NCBI RefSeq assembly: GCF_000003815.2
Contig: NC_049980.1
Span: 3,239,610-3,276,921 of the forward strand
Length of the DNA: 37,312 nucleotides
DNA from: Branchiostoma floridae
Taxonomy: Eukaryota > Chordata > Leptocardii > Amphioxiformes > Branchiostomatidae
Direction of reading: 5' to 3'
Shown piece after piece: positions 19,247-29,795 of this stretch. The notes beneath the pieces are model-generated. The model ran no database searches, was not told where the DNA came from, and saw nothing but the letters and a program-made list of their open reading frames with translations. Each line of letters starts with the position of its first letter. The first letter of the stretch is position 1. Position numbers and translations under genes: made by a program.

Positions 19247-20187
19247 TTTCCGCAGGGCTGTCACACGACGCGGCGGCAATTTCATGTGCCGCTCAGCGGA
19301 AAAGTACTCAGAAACAGTACCAGGCAGTCTGGAAACGTTTCTCAAACTGGTGCAAGGCAAAGGCCTTGGATCCGTTTAAGGCGACCGTGCCAGAGGTCGT
19401 TGAGTACCTTAAGTGCCTTTACCAAGAGGGTCTCTCTTATAAAACTTTAAATGTTCATCGCTCTGCGATTTCATCTACCCGTCTGATCTCAGATGGATGT
19501 CAGATAGGGCAACACTGGATGGTCAATATGTTTATGCGAGGAGTGTTTAATATGCGCCCTCCAAGACCAAGGTACCTAGTTACCTGGGACGTGGGTACGG
19601 TTCTGAAGTTTCTTCAGACTTGGGAGCCCTTACACTCCCTAAGTTTGAAACAACTCACTCAGAAAACTCTGTCTTTGATGGCCTTGGCATCGGCAGATAG
19701 ATGCGGGACATTAGCTTCTTTGTCCCCAGATCTGATGAGCATTTCAAACGCCAAAGTTGTCTTTGTTCCTATGGAACTGACTAAATCGGACAGGCCGGCT
19801 CGGCCCTATAGAGAGATCACATTTCAATCTTACCCGGGTCATAGTGAGATCTGTGTGGTAAGACATATCAGAGAGTACTTAAGGAGAACTCAGTCTCCTG
19901 ACAGGCCTAACAAGTTTTTCTTGTCTTATAAGACACAGAAACCAGTGGTGTCGGCCACTTTGGCCAGATGGCTGAAAGATGTTATGCATCTTTCGGGTAT
20001 TGACACTAGTGTTTTCAAAGCACATTCTCACCGCAGCGCTGCTGCGTCTGCGGCAGTGAGAAGAGGCTTGTCATTGAAGGATTTGTTAAAGCTGGCGGAC
20101 TGGGCATCAGCCAGGACTTTCCAAACCTTCTACTTTCGACCAGAGGTCGAGTCTGATTTAGGCAGAGCTCTTTTGTCTCAGTTATGA
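18850..20187 (+). CDS. DIRS ORF3: tyrosine recombinase
   Basis: The recombinase domain occupies about 19210-20187. The start is uncertain: 18850 (MSDASVPP) is the last in-frame ATG before the domain and gives 445 aa. The frame stays open far upstream, through the whole RT ORF. The N-terminal SAM-like DNA-binding part includes KSTQKQYQAVWKRFSNWC and LSYKTLNVHRSAISS. Catalytic residues: R in ASADRCGTL (19699-19701), H-x-x-R in AHSHRSAAAS (20022-20033), W in LADWASARTF, and Y in FYFRPEV (20131-20133). The enzyme would integrate the circular DIRS DNA. It differs in sequence from the DUF3504-type recombinase encoded just upstream on the opposite strand, so the two are unrelated recent arrivals. 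Translation could use a reinitiated ATG or frameshifting. Confidence 0.88.
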   Translation: MSDASVPPRGRSVCVQAKPPTASVLCLAPRPRGVENRRLQLQLERTEGVRVSTGLSPHESVGEDTPRAGGSVGGSTILALSAVVPTAAGVGGGRTVLPSHRTRRATSSRPRGSSSSVADTETSRLASVRQALISAGLSHDAAAISCAAQRKSTQKQYQAVWKRFSNWCKAKALDPFKATVPEVVEYLKCLYQEGLSYKTLNVHRSAISSTRLISDGCQIGQHWMVNMFMRGVFNMRPPRPRYLVTWDVGTVLKFLQTWEPLHSLSLKQLTQKTLSLMALASADRCGTLASLSPDLMSISNAKVVFVPMELTKSDRPARPYREITFQSYPGHSEICVVRHIREYLRRTQSPDRPNKFFLSYKTQKPVVSATLARWLKDVMHLSGIDTSVFKAHSHRSAAASAAVRRGLSLKDLLKLADWASARTFQTFYFRPEVESDLGRALLSQL

Positions 20188-20418
20188 GTGGCGAGACTGG
20201 TTCCTTCGGCTACACAGTCTGTTAGCTCTGTCCTTGCATCCGGCACTTACAACTGTGAAATTGGGGGATGAGACAGGAGCATCCTTCAACAGCAGTTGGA
20301 CGACACTGAGGGACACGACTCCGAGGGGTCCAGTCACCTATTCCACACAGGACTTGGTGAGTTTTGTGTGTAGTTTTTCATTGGTGTTTGTCCTACCTCC
20401 CTCTCGCGGCTTTAAAGT
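20188..20418 (+). other. DIRS 3' noncoding region
   Basis: Non-coding spacer between the recombinase stop and the internal complementary region; no repeats or ORF of note. Confidence 0.6.
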
Positions 20419-20518
20419 CGCCATTGTATTTCGGAGGGTAGCGACGTATAAATGAAAGTTATCATACCTACCTGGTCAGATAACTACAGTTATACTAGCT
20501 ACCCGGAGAAATACAATG
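20419..20518 (+). repeat. DIRS internal complementary region
   Basis: Bases 20419-20451 are the reverse complement of the left outer end (15466-15498). Bases 20452-20518 are the reverse complement of the right outer end (20666-20733, about one mismatch). The two parts meet at GACGTATAAATGAAAGTTAT. In the DIRS replication model this junction serves as a splint that aligns the two cDNA ends for circularisation, and it predicts an end overlap of 2-3 bases (TT/TTT). It also makes a hairpin with the right ITR. Confidence 0.92.
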
Positions 20519-20570
20519 TCCCACCCTCTTTGGCCCAACCCAGGCTCGAGCGAGGTCCCTTGATTTGGGT

Positions 20571-20733
20571 TTCGGAAAAGAGGATGATGGGACGGTCAGT
20601 GCCCGGATGTTGCGTTTGTTTTCTACTGTGAAGAACTGCCACCTTGCGATTTCTAGGGAAAACGCCATTGTATTTCTCCGGGTAGCTAGTATAACTGTAG
20701 TTATCTGTCCAGGTAGGTATGATAACTTTCATT
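20571..20733 (+). repeat. DIRS right inverted terminal repeat
   Basis: Inner 120 bases mirror the left ITR. The outer extension AGTATAACTGTAGTTATCTG onward is absent from the left end and matches only the internal complementary region. Confidence 0.9.
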
Positions 20734-22259
20734 TTTGTGGGGAGGGTTGTACCAAGTGAAGAATAGGGGGGTCAGGTCAACTATGGATTTAATGGATAAC
20801 ACTTTATTTGCTGAATTTGCCATTGATTTTCATTGTGTTTGCTTTCTATTATTACCTAATTTATTCATTATTGTGATTATATTCGTTTGTCCGTATCAAA
20901 AGTTCCTTAGATTCCAAGAAATATAATTAAACAAACACACACACCCTATCGTGCAATACTGAAGTTCCAAAAAGTTTTTGGACCAATGGGAACCTTGGAA
21001 AAAGCAGGTGGTTATGGGCTCATAATGACCTGGTTTATGGGGGAAATGGGGCCTTCTGATTGGTCCACGCCCCGTGGCTATATGATAATGGTTAATTGTG
21101 ACCATTATCATGATCAAGACAAGTACATGGCAGCGAAACGAAAGTGCTGACTTCTGTGCATCGGTTACTAATAATGATCTGTTAAGGTTGTCACATCTGT
21201 TGAAATCTTCACCCAGTGTGAATGATGCATAGTCATAGTAATTATCTGTAGTTGGAGTTCCATCCTTCTGCTTCAACTACAGACTATCTACCAGTTGGTA
21301 CTGGTGAGCTTTGCCTTGCAAAGTAGTGCCTCCTTGTTGCAGACTATTGGTGTTCGGTATGATAATTACAGAATACCACACAATGAATAGTTAATTGTGC
21401 ATTGCAGCCAAAGGTTTAGACGATCTCGTTCTTGGCGATGAGTTCTTGTACACGGTTTCCCTTTCTGTTAGCATGGACCTGTCGGCCGATTAGTCAATTG
21501 CCTAAACGGTTTTATGTAAAGTCGATTCTCTGATTGGCTCACAGCTGGTTAGAGGTTTCCATTTGTATCCTCTCGTTTATCATAACACTTACTATATATA
21601 GTAGTAACCGGTGTTAGAAAGCCGAAGCCTAACATTTGCTTAGCATTGAGCCGTATCTGACAGCATCTATATTCCTCTCCATCCTCCTGTGATACGGATC
21701 GTTCCTGGTTATCCTGAGCACTTTTTGATATTCTTCCTGACGTACGTCCTGCTCTTCCCCATTCTTTGGTTTCAGTCGATACGATGGCTTCAGTCGGATT
21801 CCCTTCTCTATCAGGACAACCTGGGGCTTCTGAATACATTGCATTTGTATGATCTTGTACATTTGTAAAATGCTTTTAAAAAGTTATAATAAGGTAACAA
21901 TATTAACAATATGGTTACTGAATGTCTGCATGCTCTTTGCCATAGCGAGCGTCAGGGCGTAGGAAATGTACCCTCAATAATGTTTTCTGTGCTGCCTCAT
22001 ATGTCTAAATCTTTAATAACAACAATATGAATGGACCGATGGATTTGCACTGAATGGTTTATGGTTCTTTTCTACCTTTATCAAAAGAAATGGTCATTAA
22101 CATTTCTCATTCAGTTAGGGTAGTAACTTAAAGGTTCAGCACCATATAGGGCGCTGCATGCACATTAAGACCGTATAATGCAAGATATAATACACAGGTA
22201 GGATTAAAATCACTTAAAATACAATTTTCAATAAAATTCAGATAGAACATACATTATAA
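20734..22259. other. No gene; one perfect hairpin
   Basis: A perfect 10-bp stem TGATAATGGT/ACCATTATCA with an 8-base loop lies at 21083-21110. The block around 20955-21120 reads like a dispersed repeat (TTCTGATTGGTCCACGCCCC next to the hairpin). A minus-strand 77-codon frame at 21862-21629 is rich in charged residues but unrecognised. Confidence 0.4.
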
Positions 22260-23640
22260 AATCTGCTATACTGTACAGCTCTTTGAGTAGAGTTTCAGTG
22301 CACGGGACATGAAAGACTGGGCGTGCCTATTCGTTCTACTGAAAGAGGGGGTCGGTTGTTTAGGACGTCGCGGGCTGTAGTTGCTCTGTGTGGTAGATAT
22401 AAACTCATGTAGAGGACTGCCATCATCTTTCAGTATGTTTGGAATGGATCGTAATGTTGCTTGATCTCGCCTCATGGACAGGGAAGGCAGGGACTCTACA
22501 GGTATCCCAACGACCTTACAGCAACGCTTTTGCATGCCCTCAAGCGAATGGGAAAGGTAATTAGGCAGCCCTCCCCACACTGGACTGGCATACTCTAACA
22601 AGGGACGAATAAATACCAAGTAAATGCGTGTAAGCACATCAGTTGCTAGTCCAGCCTTCTTAGCTACAGTTAGGTAGTACATTCTTGGACGAGCTTTTGA
22701 CAGCATATACTGGACGTGTGCGTCCCAAGTCAGATCGGAGGAGATAACAATACCGAGAAGTTTGAATGAAGTAACACGTTGTATCTGTAGGCCAGCTATT
22801 GTCAGATGGGGTGGATTGGTAACATTTTCCTTATTCCTCGCACTAATTACCATATCTTTGGTTTTCTTAGCATTCACAGAAAGGGAAAAACCTCCACCCC
22901 ATTCAACAACAGCGTCAACAGCCTTTTGTGACTGACCGGGTAAAGACCCCATCAGCAGTTCTGAGTTGGTGACATCATCAGCATATTTGACAGGCAGTAC
23001 AGACTGAGGCAAACATACATCCAACGAGTTAATGCAGATGACAAACAATAGCGGTGACAACAATCCACCTTGTGACACACCTGACAGTACATCATGCGGC
23101 TTTGATAAACAGGATCCCCACTTCACTATTTGCGATCTGCCTTCTAAGTAGCTACTATGTCCATAGTGATTGTCTGATACCCATGTCCGCCAGGGATAAC
23201 AGTAGTTTGCCATGGTCGATGGTGTCGAACGCTCGACTGAAGTCGACGAAAACTGCGTGAATGTCCATCTTGGGATTGGCATTGAGTGCCTCATGCCAAG
23301 ACTGTAGGATGTGAATAAGGGCCGTAACAGTCGATCGTTTCGCCATGAACCCATGCTGAGACGAAGCCAGATTCCTTGCAGTGTCCTGTAGTAAGGCGTC
23401 TCGCAGAAGCCCCTCGAATACCTTGCTGACGCAGCTCAGCAAGGAGATCTGCCGGTCTTTCGCGGGAAAGCTCGATCTTGCCTTTTTCGGGACAGCTCTA
23501 ACAAGAGCAACTTTCCAAGGCCGGGGGAATGTACCGTGTCTAACACATGAGTTGAACAAGTCGCATATACTTGGTGCCAGTTCCTCGTGGAACCCTCATC
23601 CTTTTGGTCGATCCGGAAATATTAGTAGTTCCCTGCCAGA
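22260..23640 (-). mobile_element. CR1/L2-like LINE reverse transcriptase, 3' part
   Basis: Minus-strand LINE ORF2 from within the fingers domain to the C-terminus. Order: KTDDVWQGTTNISGSTK and LAPSICDLFNSCVRHG (upstream frame), PRPWKVALVRAVPKK, SSQHGFMAKRSTVTAL, VFVDFSRAFDTIDHGKLL (catalytic aspartate), SSYLEGRSQIVKWGSCLS, VSQGGLLSPLLFVICIN, the catalytic box VKYADDVTNSELLM (about 22993-22955), then the thumb (FKLLGIVISSDLTWDAHVQY, IRPLLEYASPVWGG) and a C-terminal RHAQSFMSRALKLYSKS. Two frame changes break it, near 23585 and 23160-23190. Otherwise the palm is well preserved, so the copy is fairly recent. The endonuclease and ORF1 are missing (5' truncation near 23640). GGLLSPLLF with YADD and the LEYASPVWG thumb motif place it in the Jockey/CR1 superfamily. 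Confidence 0.88.
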
Positions 23641-24560
23641 CATCATCTGTCTTTTGTTGTAGATTGCAAAGAATAGAAATAGTACAATATTAGCTACCAA
23701 AAATTATATACTTGCCTCTGCACTGTGTGTGTGTGTGGTTATGTAGGGGAGCGGGCACCAACAGTACTGTAGTTAGGACAAAATACCACAGTATAAAAAA
23801 GCTTTTTGTCAATCCAAAGGTTGACTGAAGAAGCAATCATCCACATTCCTGATCTAATGATATGAAGCTTTATTGCCACCGCAGTACATTGACTACATTT
23901 TGTATGGTTGACTGTAAACTACAAAAGAGACAGCAACAAAACTTTAATAAATTCTACTAACTCAACAATATAGGATAAACAAACTTGAATCTCTCAGTGT
24001 TCATACAATCTGGAGACATGCATGTTATTTCTTGTATAAAACCCAGCAGGTAGATGTCACCAATGAACAACATTTGTTTCTCATTTTAAGTAACAAAATG
24101 ATATTGAAACCTATCCACAATATCTGTCATGGGAACTTTACTTATAAGCTGCTTCCACTTTTCAACACGTTGTTGCTAGTAGTGTTTCTTCAGACTTCTC
24201 TGACTTAGTTGTCCTTCCTCATGAGTCACTTCGTAGTTTGTCTTCAGACAGTAGATGAATAATTCTACAAGTAAAAGCAAACTGTACTACTATAACTTTA
24301 ATGATAAGTACAAAAAATTGTACTAGTAACAAGGACTGGTCACAATGTATATCACTTATTACAAAGGGTGGATTATTTTCTCAGAAGTACTTGAAATCCT
24401 CCAGAGTAGTTACTCATCCAACTCAAAGCTGGTGACAAACTTTATCATCTGCAGTTTCTTCCTTGCCATCTGATGCCAGGGCAACGCCTGTCTTGAAGAA
24501 ATTACTAAGACTTGAGACTTTATTAATTTTCCTGGACTTCATACAAACAATCTGATTTTA
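23641..24560. other. AT-rich, no gene recognised
   Basis: A short GT run lies at about 23726-23739. No coding frame or RNA gene is supportable. Confidence 0.4.
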
Positions 24561-24566
24561 TCATTT

Positions 24567-24960
24567 TGAAAAACCTCTTATCAGAATCGTGTGCGGAATC
24601 ATTGTCGCGCGGTCGTCATGGGTCCAGGACATTACAAATATACCAATATACGAGAAAAATACATTGTACCACATGCCAAATATTCATGTATTAAAAATAC
24701 CACACACCAAATTTCACCTGTACGAATATATGATAAACATTCCAAATATCACTTTAAGAATTATGTCCATACTCGTCGTCTATTTTCCCCGCCAGGGATT
24801 AAGGTAAGGGTCAAGATCAGTCCATGTAGCACCAGAGGGAAATTTCTTGTCAGCAGGGTATACAAAGGTGATCATTTAAGCGCGGTCCAGTCAGTTATAT
24901 GTAATTACGTTACGTCCTTCAGCTGGACGGTGAACCCGTGTGCTGGACGGTGGGCCACTG
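24567..24960. repeat. Unknown dispersed repeat, copy 1
   Basis: Contains AACCTCTTATCAGAATCGTG, ATCATTGTCGCGCGGTCGTC, ACCAGAGGGAAATTTCTTGT, CAGCAGGGTATACAAAGGTG and GTGTGCTGGACGGTGGG, which recur with divergence near 25121 and 26180. A 132-codon plus frame spans it but lacks protein-like features. Confidence 0.6.
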
Positions 24961-25120
24961 CGGAACATCATCGATTCGGAGATTTTTGAAGAAGTTTGGG
25001 AGTCCGTGCAGGCCTTTCATATATCAATATATAAGAAGAATACTACATATTAGATATCACATACACATGTACTAACATGTAATAGAAATAACAAATATTG
25101 AAACAAAAACAAGACGTGAA

Positions 25121-25290
25121 ATCAGAATCGTGTCCGGAAACATTGTCCATTTTCCGCATGGTGGTCAAAGTCAAGTCCAAATCAGTCGTTTACAAAGTAC
25201 ACCAGAGGGATATTGTCAGCAGTGCTCGGTCCAGTCCGTTCTGTCACCAGTAGAGCAGCTGGCCCGTGTGCTGGACGGTGGGAGGGAACT
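25121..25290. repeat. Unknown dispersed repeat, copy 2
   Basis: Shares TCAGAATCGTGTCCGGAA, CATTGTCCATTTTCCGCATG, GTGGTC, ACCAGAGGGA, TTGTCAGCAG and CCCGTGTGCTGGACGGTGGG with copy 1; internally shorter. Confidence 0.6.
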
Positions 25291-26100
25291 TTACTGATTT
25301 TTATGCATGCTCTTTTTGGTTTATCTACTGTATGACCTGTGAGGCGTAAACACGTTCAAGATGACACTCCAGACAGTTTTATTTTTAGAGGATTGAACAT
25401 CAACTTGATCTCGTTATTTATTGCTGGCTTGTCATCCGCCTTTGTTTCGGATGATGTTTTTATCTACCTATCTGTCCTGTTCTATGTATAAGTCCTGAAT
25501 AATGAAAATCATTATAATGAAGAATGAAGACACATCTAGGCTCATTATAATCTGCTACGGAGGTCTCTCTGGGCCGATATGGTGTATAACCTGGCTATGC
25601 CACGTGTTCCTGATATCTAAAACCTCACGCTTGGGTTCAGCACCGTCAGGTAGTCCAGCTGGGTCAGAGTGCCTTAACACAGGATGGACGTGGGTCAATT
25701 CTGTTCTTTATTTCTCTTGTTAAAAAAAAAAACAATAGCAAAGAAGATTTAGATGAGCTCTTTTCGTCTGTTTGCACATCCCTGATAGAGAATGGTACCA
25801 TTTTGGTCTAAAACGTTCATCATCCATTTGTTGTCATGGCCTGTGGCAAGTTTCCTTCATGAGACTGGGCAAATTGAAAAGAGGAATCCCTGATCGAGAC
25901 TTTTACGTAAAAATCTTGAATACGAAAAATGTACACATACCAAATAGCAAATATAAAAAATTGTCCAGAATTGAGGTTGTTCTGTCACTTCAAACATGCT
26001 AAACATCAAGTCTTCATTGTTTTCATTTTGAGAAACCATGGACATGCCAAGCACGAAATGTCAAAGTCTTCATGTCATTTTTTTACAAACCTTGCACATA
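25291..26100. other. No gene recognised
   Basis: AT-rich. Loosely repeated phrases (ACATACCAAATA at about 25935 and 26096; AAACCATGGACATGCCAAG) suggest decayed repeat sequence leading into copy 3. No coding signal. Confidence 0.4.
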
Positions 26101-26179
26101 CCAAATATCTAACTTCTTTTTAATCTTTTGATAAACCTCTTAGTGACGTTTAAAAATGAAATAAAGTGCCTGGTGTCAA

Positions 26180-26335
26180 ATCAGAATCATGTTCATAATC
26201 GTTGTCCATTTTCCATGCGGTGGTCGTCAGGATCTCAATCAGTTAATCATGTGACACAAGGGGGAATTCTTGTCGGCAGGGTTTACAGATGGGGCGATCA
26301 TCTGTGTGCGGTCCGTTACATGCAAGGAGAGTAGC
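26180..26335. repeat. Unknown dispersed repeat, copy 3
   Basis: TCAGAATCATGTTCATAATC, GTTGTCCATTTTCCATGCGG, TGGTCGTCAGGATC, GGCAGGGTTTACAGATGG, GATCATCTGTGTGCGGTCC and AGTAGCTGG match copies 1 and 2. It ends where the viral Rep-like sequence begins. Confidence 0.6.
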
Positions 26336-26337
26336 TG

Positions 26338-27039
26338 GTCATAGTGTCCATACTCGTCCAAGGCATTCAATAACATTCCATAGCTTACATCACCATAGAA
26401 GTCATCAAGTAAAACATCAGATTGACCATTATACCCGTACCACCAGGGACCACGTGGCTTCCAGAAAGTATCTTCTTCATCATTACAATACTCTCTTGCA
26501 CATGAAGACTTGCCGCACCCAGGACACTTTAGTCTTCCAATCACGCTTCACAGCAACACTGGTGATATCACAATAAGCCTTCAAACCACGATGGTACTTT
26601 ATAAACGCGCTCGGTCTTTGTTTTATTTAAGAACGAAGCGGCTTCATTCAGGTCATTACGCCGCCCGGGAAACGATGGGACGCCGATTTTACAGAGTAAA
26701 TTAAGTTGCCAGACTTACTACAGTATCGCTCATCATCAGCACCACTAGCTACAGCCCTCTGCACAAACGCACGAGGTCTTACAATGTTCTTAAACACCTT
26801 GAAAGCTCACTTTCTTCTTCAAGTGGATGAATCCCTGCAAATGCGGAGTTCATGCTCACCAACCTCTTTCCCAACAATCATTAACTTCACAGGAGATGGG
26901 TCGACAGCTAACAGACGGTCGCAGTCCGCATCAGTGTAGTTATTTATAGTGAACACCCATCGGTATGCTGAATTCCAAAACTTTTTAGAAAATATTTTGG
27001 AGGTTTTTTGTGGTGGTTCTGCACTACCTCTCTTGCCAC
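26338..27039 (-). pseudogene. Endogenous CRESS-DNA virus Rep-like sequence
   Basis: Minus-strand fossil of a replication initiator of circular single-stranded DNA viruses. HUH endonuclease motifs appear in order and with sensible spacing: motif I FTINNY (26953-26936), motif II HLQ (26843-26835) and motif III Y-C-S-K (26725-26714). The superfamily 3 helicase part then shows a Walker A remnant PGCGKSS (about 26523-26506), the characteristic WKPRGPWW segment, and Walker B VLLDDFYG (26415-26392). The sequence ends soon after, without motif C or an arginine finger. The motifs are in different frames: shifts occur near 26848, 26800, 26660-26600 and 26530, with stops, so no functional protein is made. 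Motif style is circovirus/cyclovirus-like. No capsid gene and no origin nonanucleotide is seen nearby. Host-flanked integration is supported by the adjoining repeats. Confidence 0.9.
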
Positions 27040-28930
27040 ATCAATTGCTGAAGGTATGACTCAGTTCAGATTCATCTCTATTGGTATGTGACATTGTAAA
27101 TGCCGCATGGAATGTACCAACGGATTAGATTCCATAAAATTCTCCGTAAAATTGTTCACAAAACTGTATAATTACATTTTGTTAGAGAGCTTAACACTGG
27201 CTAAAATATAACAATTACATCGACATTGATCACATGAAAGCCACCTTTGCACAGCTAATTATAACGGACAACACTGGGGGCTTCCACGCCCTTCTTGCCC
27301 CCTCTCTGACACACTAAACACGTGGCTTAGCGACGGGAACACGGTCCTAGACACCATCTATCTACCAATTCGAGTTGCAGGACGGAACTGATATGGATGA
27401 TGAAGCAGCGAAGTACATTCTAGTCACATTGGTGATGACTAAAAGTCTTGTACTGCTTTAAAACCTGCTTTATCATACTCTTCTTTTGCCATTATCATGA
27501 AGGATCATGTAGTAAATTGTATCTTTAAATACAATTCAATACAATTCAGTATTTCAATATTGTTTACCTGGATGTCTTACCTTCATAAACGTACATTGTA
27601 TCTTGTTTGGTCAACATGTACTTGTTTATACTGTAGGCTGTGCTTTGCCACAGTAGCAAAGGTACTAGCTACATCTGGGCAGGCAGTATGGCATTTGGTG
27701 TGGTCTTGATTAAAAAAGAGAGAGCAAAAAAATAAGAGTAGGCAATAAGTTACCTGGTAGTAGTATAAATAGAAAGTGGCATGGATAGGTTCACATAGTG
27801 AAGAGGCAGAGATACCATTATATGAGCTGTCTTAAAGTGCTAAGGAATAATAGCACCATATATGGAGGCATATTTTTCTTTCCCATGCTGCGGGTGGTGC
27901 TATTGTCCTTGCCACTGTATAGATTATATAACTGATTGTACTTCAGGTTGTATAAAGCAAAAATTTGTGTGCGCTTAAAACATTCTCTGTCCATGTATAT
28001 GTTGCCAGAAAGCACAGCTTAAGCACTACTTTTGACTAGATATAGTTGATTCTGGCATTGAGAGTGAAATAGACTATGCTATGCTGGAATGAAAGCGTTC
28101 AGATCAACTTCTTTAGATTTCATGTAGAGGGGCGCTATGCTGTTTTTATTTTGTTGTGTTACTGTAGTGCTTTCCTTAGTTTCTTACTAACAAAAAATAA
28201 CTTGGAGCATCCGCCACAATATTATTATGATTATACAGAACAAAGAAACGGACGTCCCAGCAAGATTTGTTGCTACAAAGCTATGATAAAGAGCAAATAT
28301 TTCTGTTCCTTAGTTGATCAGTGTTCTTGTCAATGTTTTGTATATATATGTTTGCAGATGACTATTTCTCACAGTTCTTACATTGTTTATGTTTCTTGCA
28401 CATAATAAAAAGAGTAACTGCATGTATTATCTGCACAGGTCCAACATAAGTACACTATTGACATATCGCCACGGAATCGTCAGCGTGATAGAGCAATTGA
28501 CATTTTTTTTGCGCTAGGAACGAAGAATTCAAGGCAGTGCCCAGTAGCGTCTCTCACGACGGAGGCTATAACAATTGTTCTGGGGTGGGGCAATAAACTC
28601 GTTCAGAAGGAGAACTACTGTTCTGGAGTGTGTTGAGCTATGTTCTCAGCGCAACAGTTAGTCGAAGGGCCAATGCTCTAGAACACGCTTATTTTACAAA
28701 ACAGCGAAAACGACGCCACGCGCCTCTCCCGTGAAACTAGCCTTTACTTAAGTACTCATAGCATAAAGTTGGTTGACTACAGGTCCATGAGATTTGGCAT
28801 GCTGAAAGCGCAGGATTCAGCGCGTCTCATCATGGTCAAATCATTGGTGTTTGTTGAGTTTCACTTTGAAAAATCGTTCCATGAACATCGCACACTTTAC
28901 GGGAAGTTTGTTGGCTTTTAGCAAGCATAA
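27040..28930. other. No gene recognised
   Basis: Mostly AT-rich with short frames only. No RNA gene, repeat family or splice-bounded exon could be supported. The GC-rich stretch from about 28690 may be a decayed outlier of the following tandem array. Confidence 0.4.
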
Positions 28931-28934
28931 AACG

Positions 28935-29795
28935 TTGATGAAAATTCTTGAAAATCGGTGTGCTGATTTTCAGAGACATTACCTTTCATTTCATATATAG
29001 CTTATTGTCGACTGGAGTGGTTGATAGCGCAGCACCCAAATAGAAAATGGCCACTCTGTTGAAATCAAGACGCCGCGCCGCGCGCGTTCCGAACACAATT
29101 GGAACGCGTCGGCCCAGTAGAAAGCACGGGACTTATGTTAATCTTTGTCACTTGATCGTAAGCTCCTAAAATTCTCCATCCGTCTTAAAGTTGATATGTT
29201 GATTCTCCAAAAACTTAGCTTTCACTTGATATATATCTATATGTCTCTTTAAATGGTTTGTTACACAATGTTACAACGCTGAAAATTGTCACCTCGTTAT
29301 ACAGACGCGGCACCTAGCGTGTTCTAACTCGGAACGCGGTCGCTCTGCATACAATCACGGAACTAGACGGTCAAATTTGTCACGGTGTCGTAAGCACGTA
29401 GAGTTCATGAAAATTCTTGAAAATGTGTGTAATGATTTTTAGAAACCTTTCCTTTCATTTGATGTATAACATAGCGCAGCACCCAAATAGAAGATTTTCA
29501 CTTGTTATAAAGTACGCGGCTTCTCGTGCGTTCTACCGCGGAGCGCAGTATCTGTTCGTGTAGCTGTAGAACTTGACAGTCATCTTTGTAACGGCGTTAC
29601 AGTCATGACGAGTTCTCTATCCCTCTTGAAATTTCTGTGTTGGTTCACGGAAACCTTAGCTTTCATTTGATGTATAATTCATTGTCATTCACGCTATTGA
29701 TTACTAGCATAGTACTGGCATATAAAAATGTTCACTCTGTTGAAGACGCTGCGCCCCGTACGTTCTACCGTGGAACGAGGTCGCCCAACGTGTTG
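28935..29795. repeat. Diverged tandem repeat, about 230-bp unit
   Basis: The landmark CTTTCATTTGATGTATA and variants recurs at about 28983, 29219, 29452 and 29660 (spacings 236, 233, 208). Each is preceded by a TTCTTGAAAAT or CTCTTGAAATT block and followed by a GC-rich block ending in GCGTTCTACCGCGGA or a variant. CAGCACCCAAATAGAA occurs in units 1 and 3. At least four units, substantially diverged. Confidence 0.7.

Larger units (their letters stand above)
15466..20733 (+). mobile_element. DIRS retrotransposon, structurally complete
   Basis: A roughly 5.27-kb DIRS-type element reads on the plus strand. It has inverted terminal repeats (15466-15590 and 20571-20733), three ORFs (gag-like; RT/RNase H/methyltransferase-like; tyrosine recombinase) and an internal complementary region at 20419-20518. 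Its two halves are the complements of the element's left and right outer ends. DIRS elements replicate through a circular DNA that is integrated by the recombinase rather than by an integrase, so no target duplication is expected and none is seen. All ORFs are open and the two ITRs look identical over about 100 bases, so the copy may be young. The ends were set by where complementarity to the internal region stops. Confidence 0.93.

Noticed and set aside
24591-24989. A 132-codon plus-strand frame as a gene
   Set aside because: It lies within a repeat present three times in decayed form, and the other copies do not keep the frame.
26289-26939. Plus-strand frames across the viral Rep-like region
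   Set aside because: Antisense to recognisable HUH and helicase motifs; no family similarity of their own.
26180-27250. Viral stem-loop origin nonanucleotide or a capsid gene near the Rep fossil
   Set aside because: No TAGTATTAC-like nonanucleotide or arginine-rich capsid frame was seen on either strand nearby.
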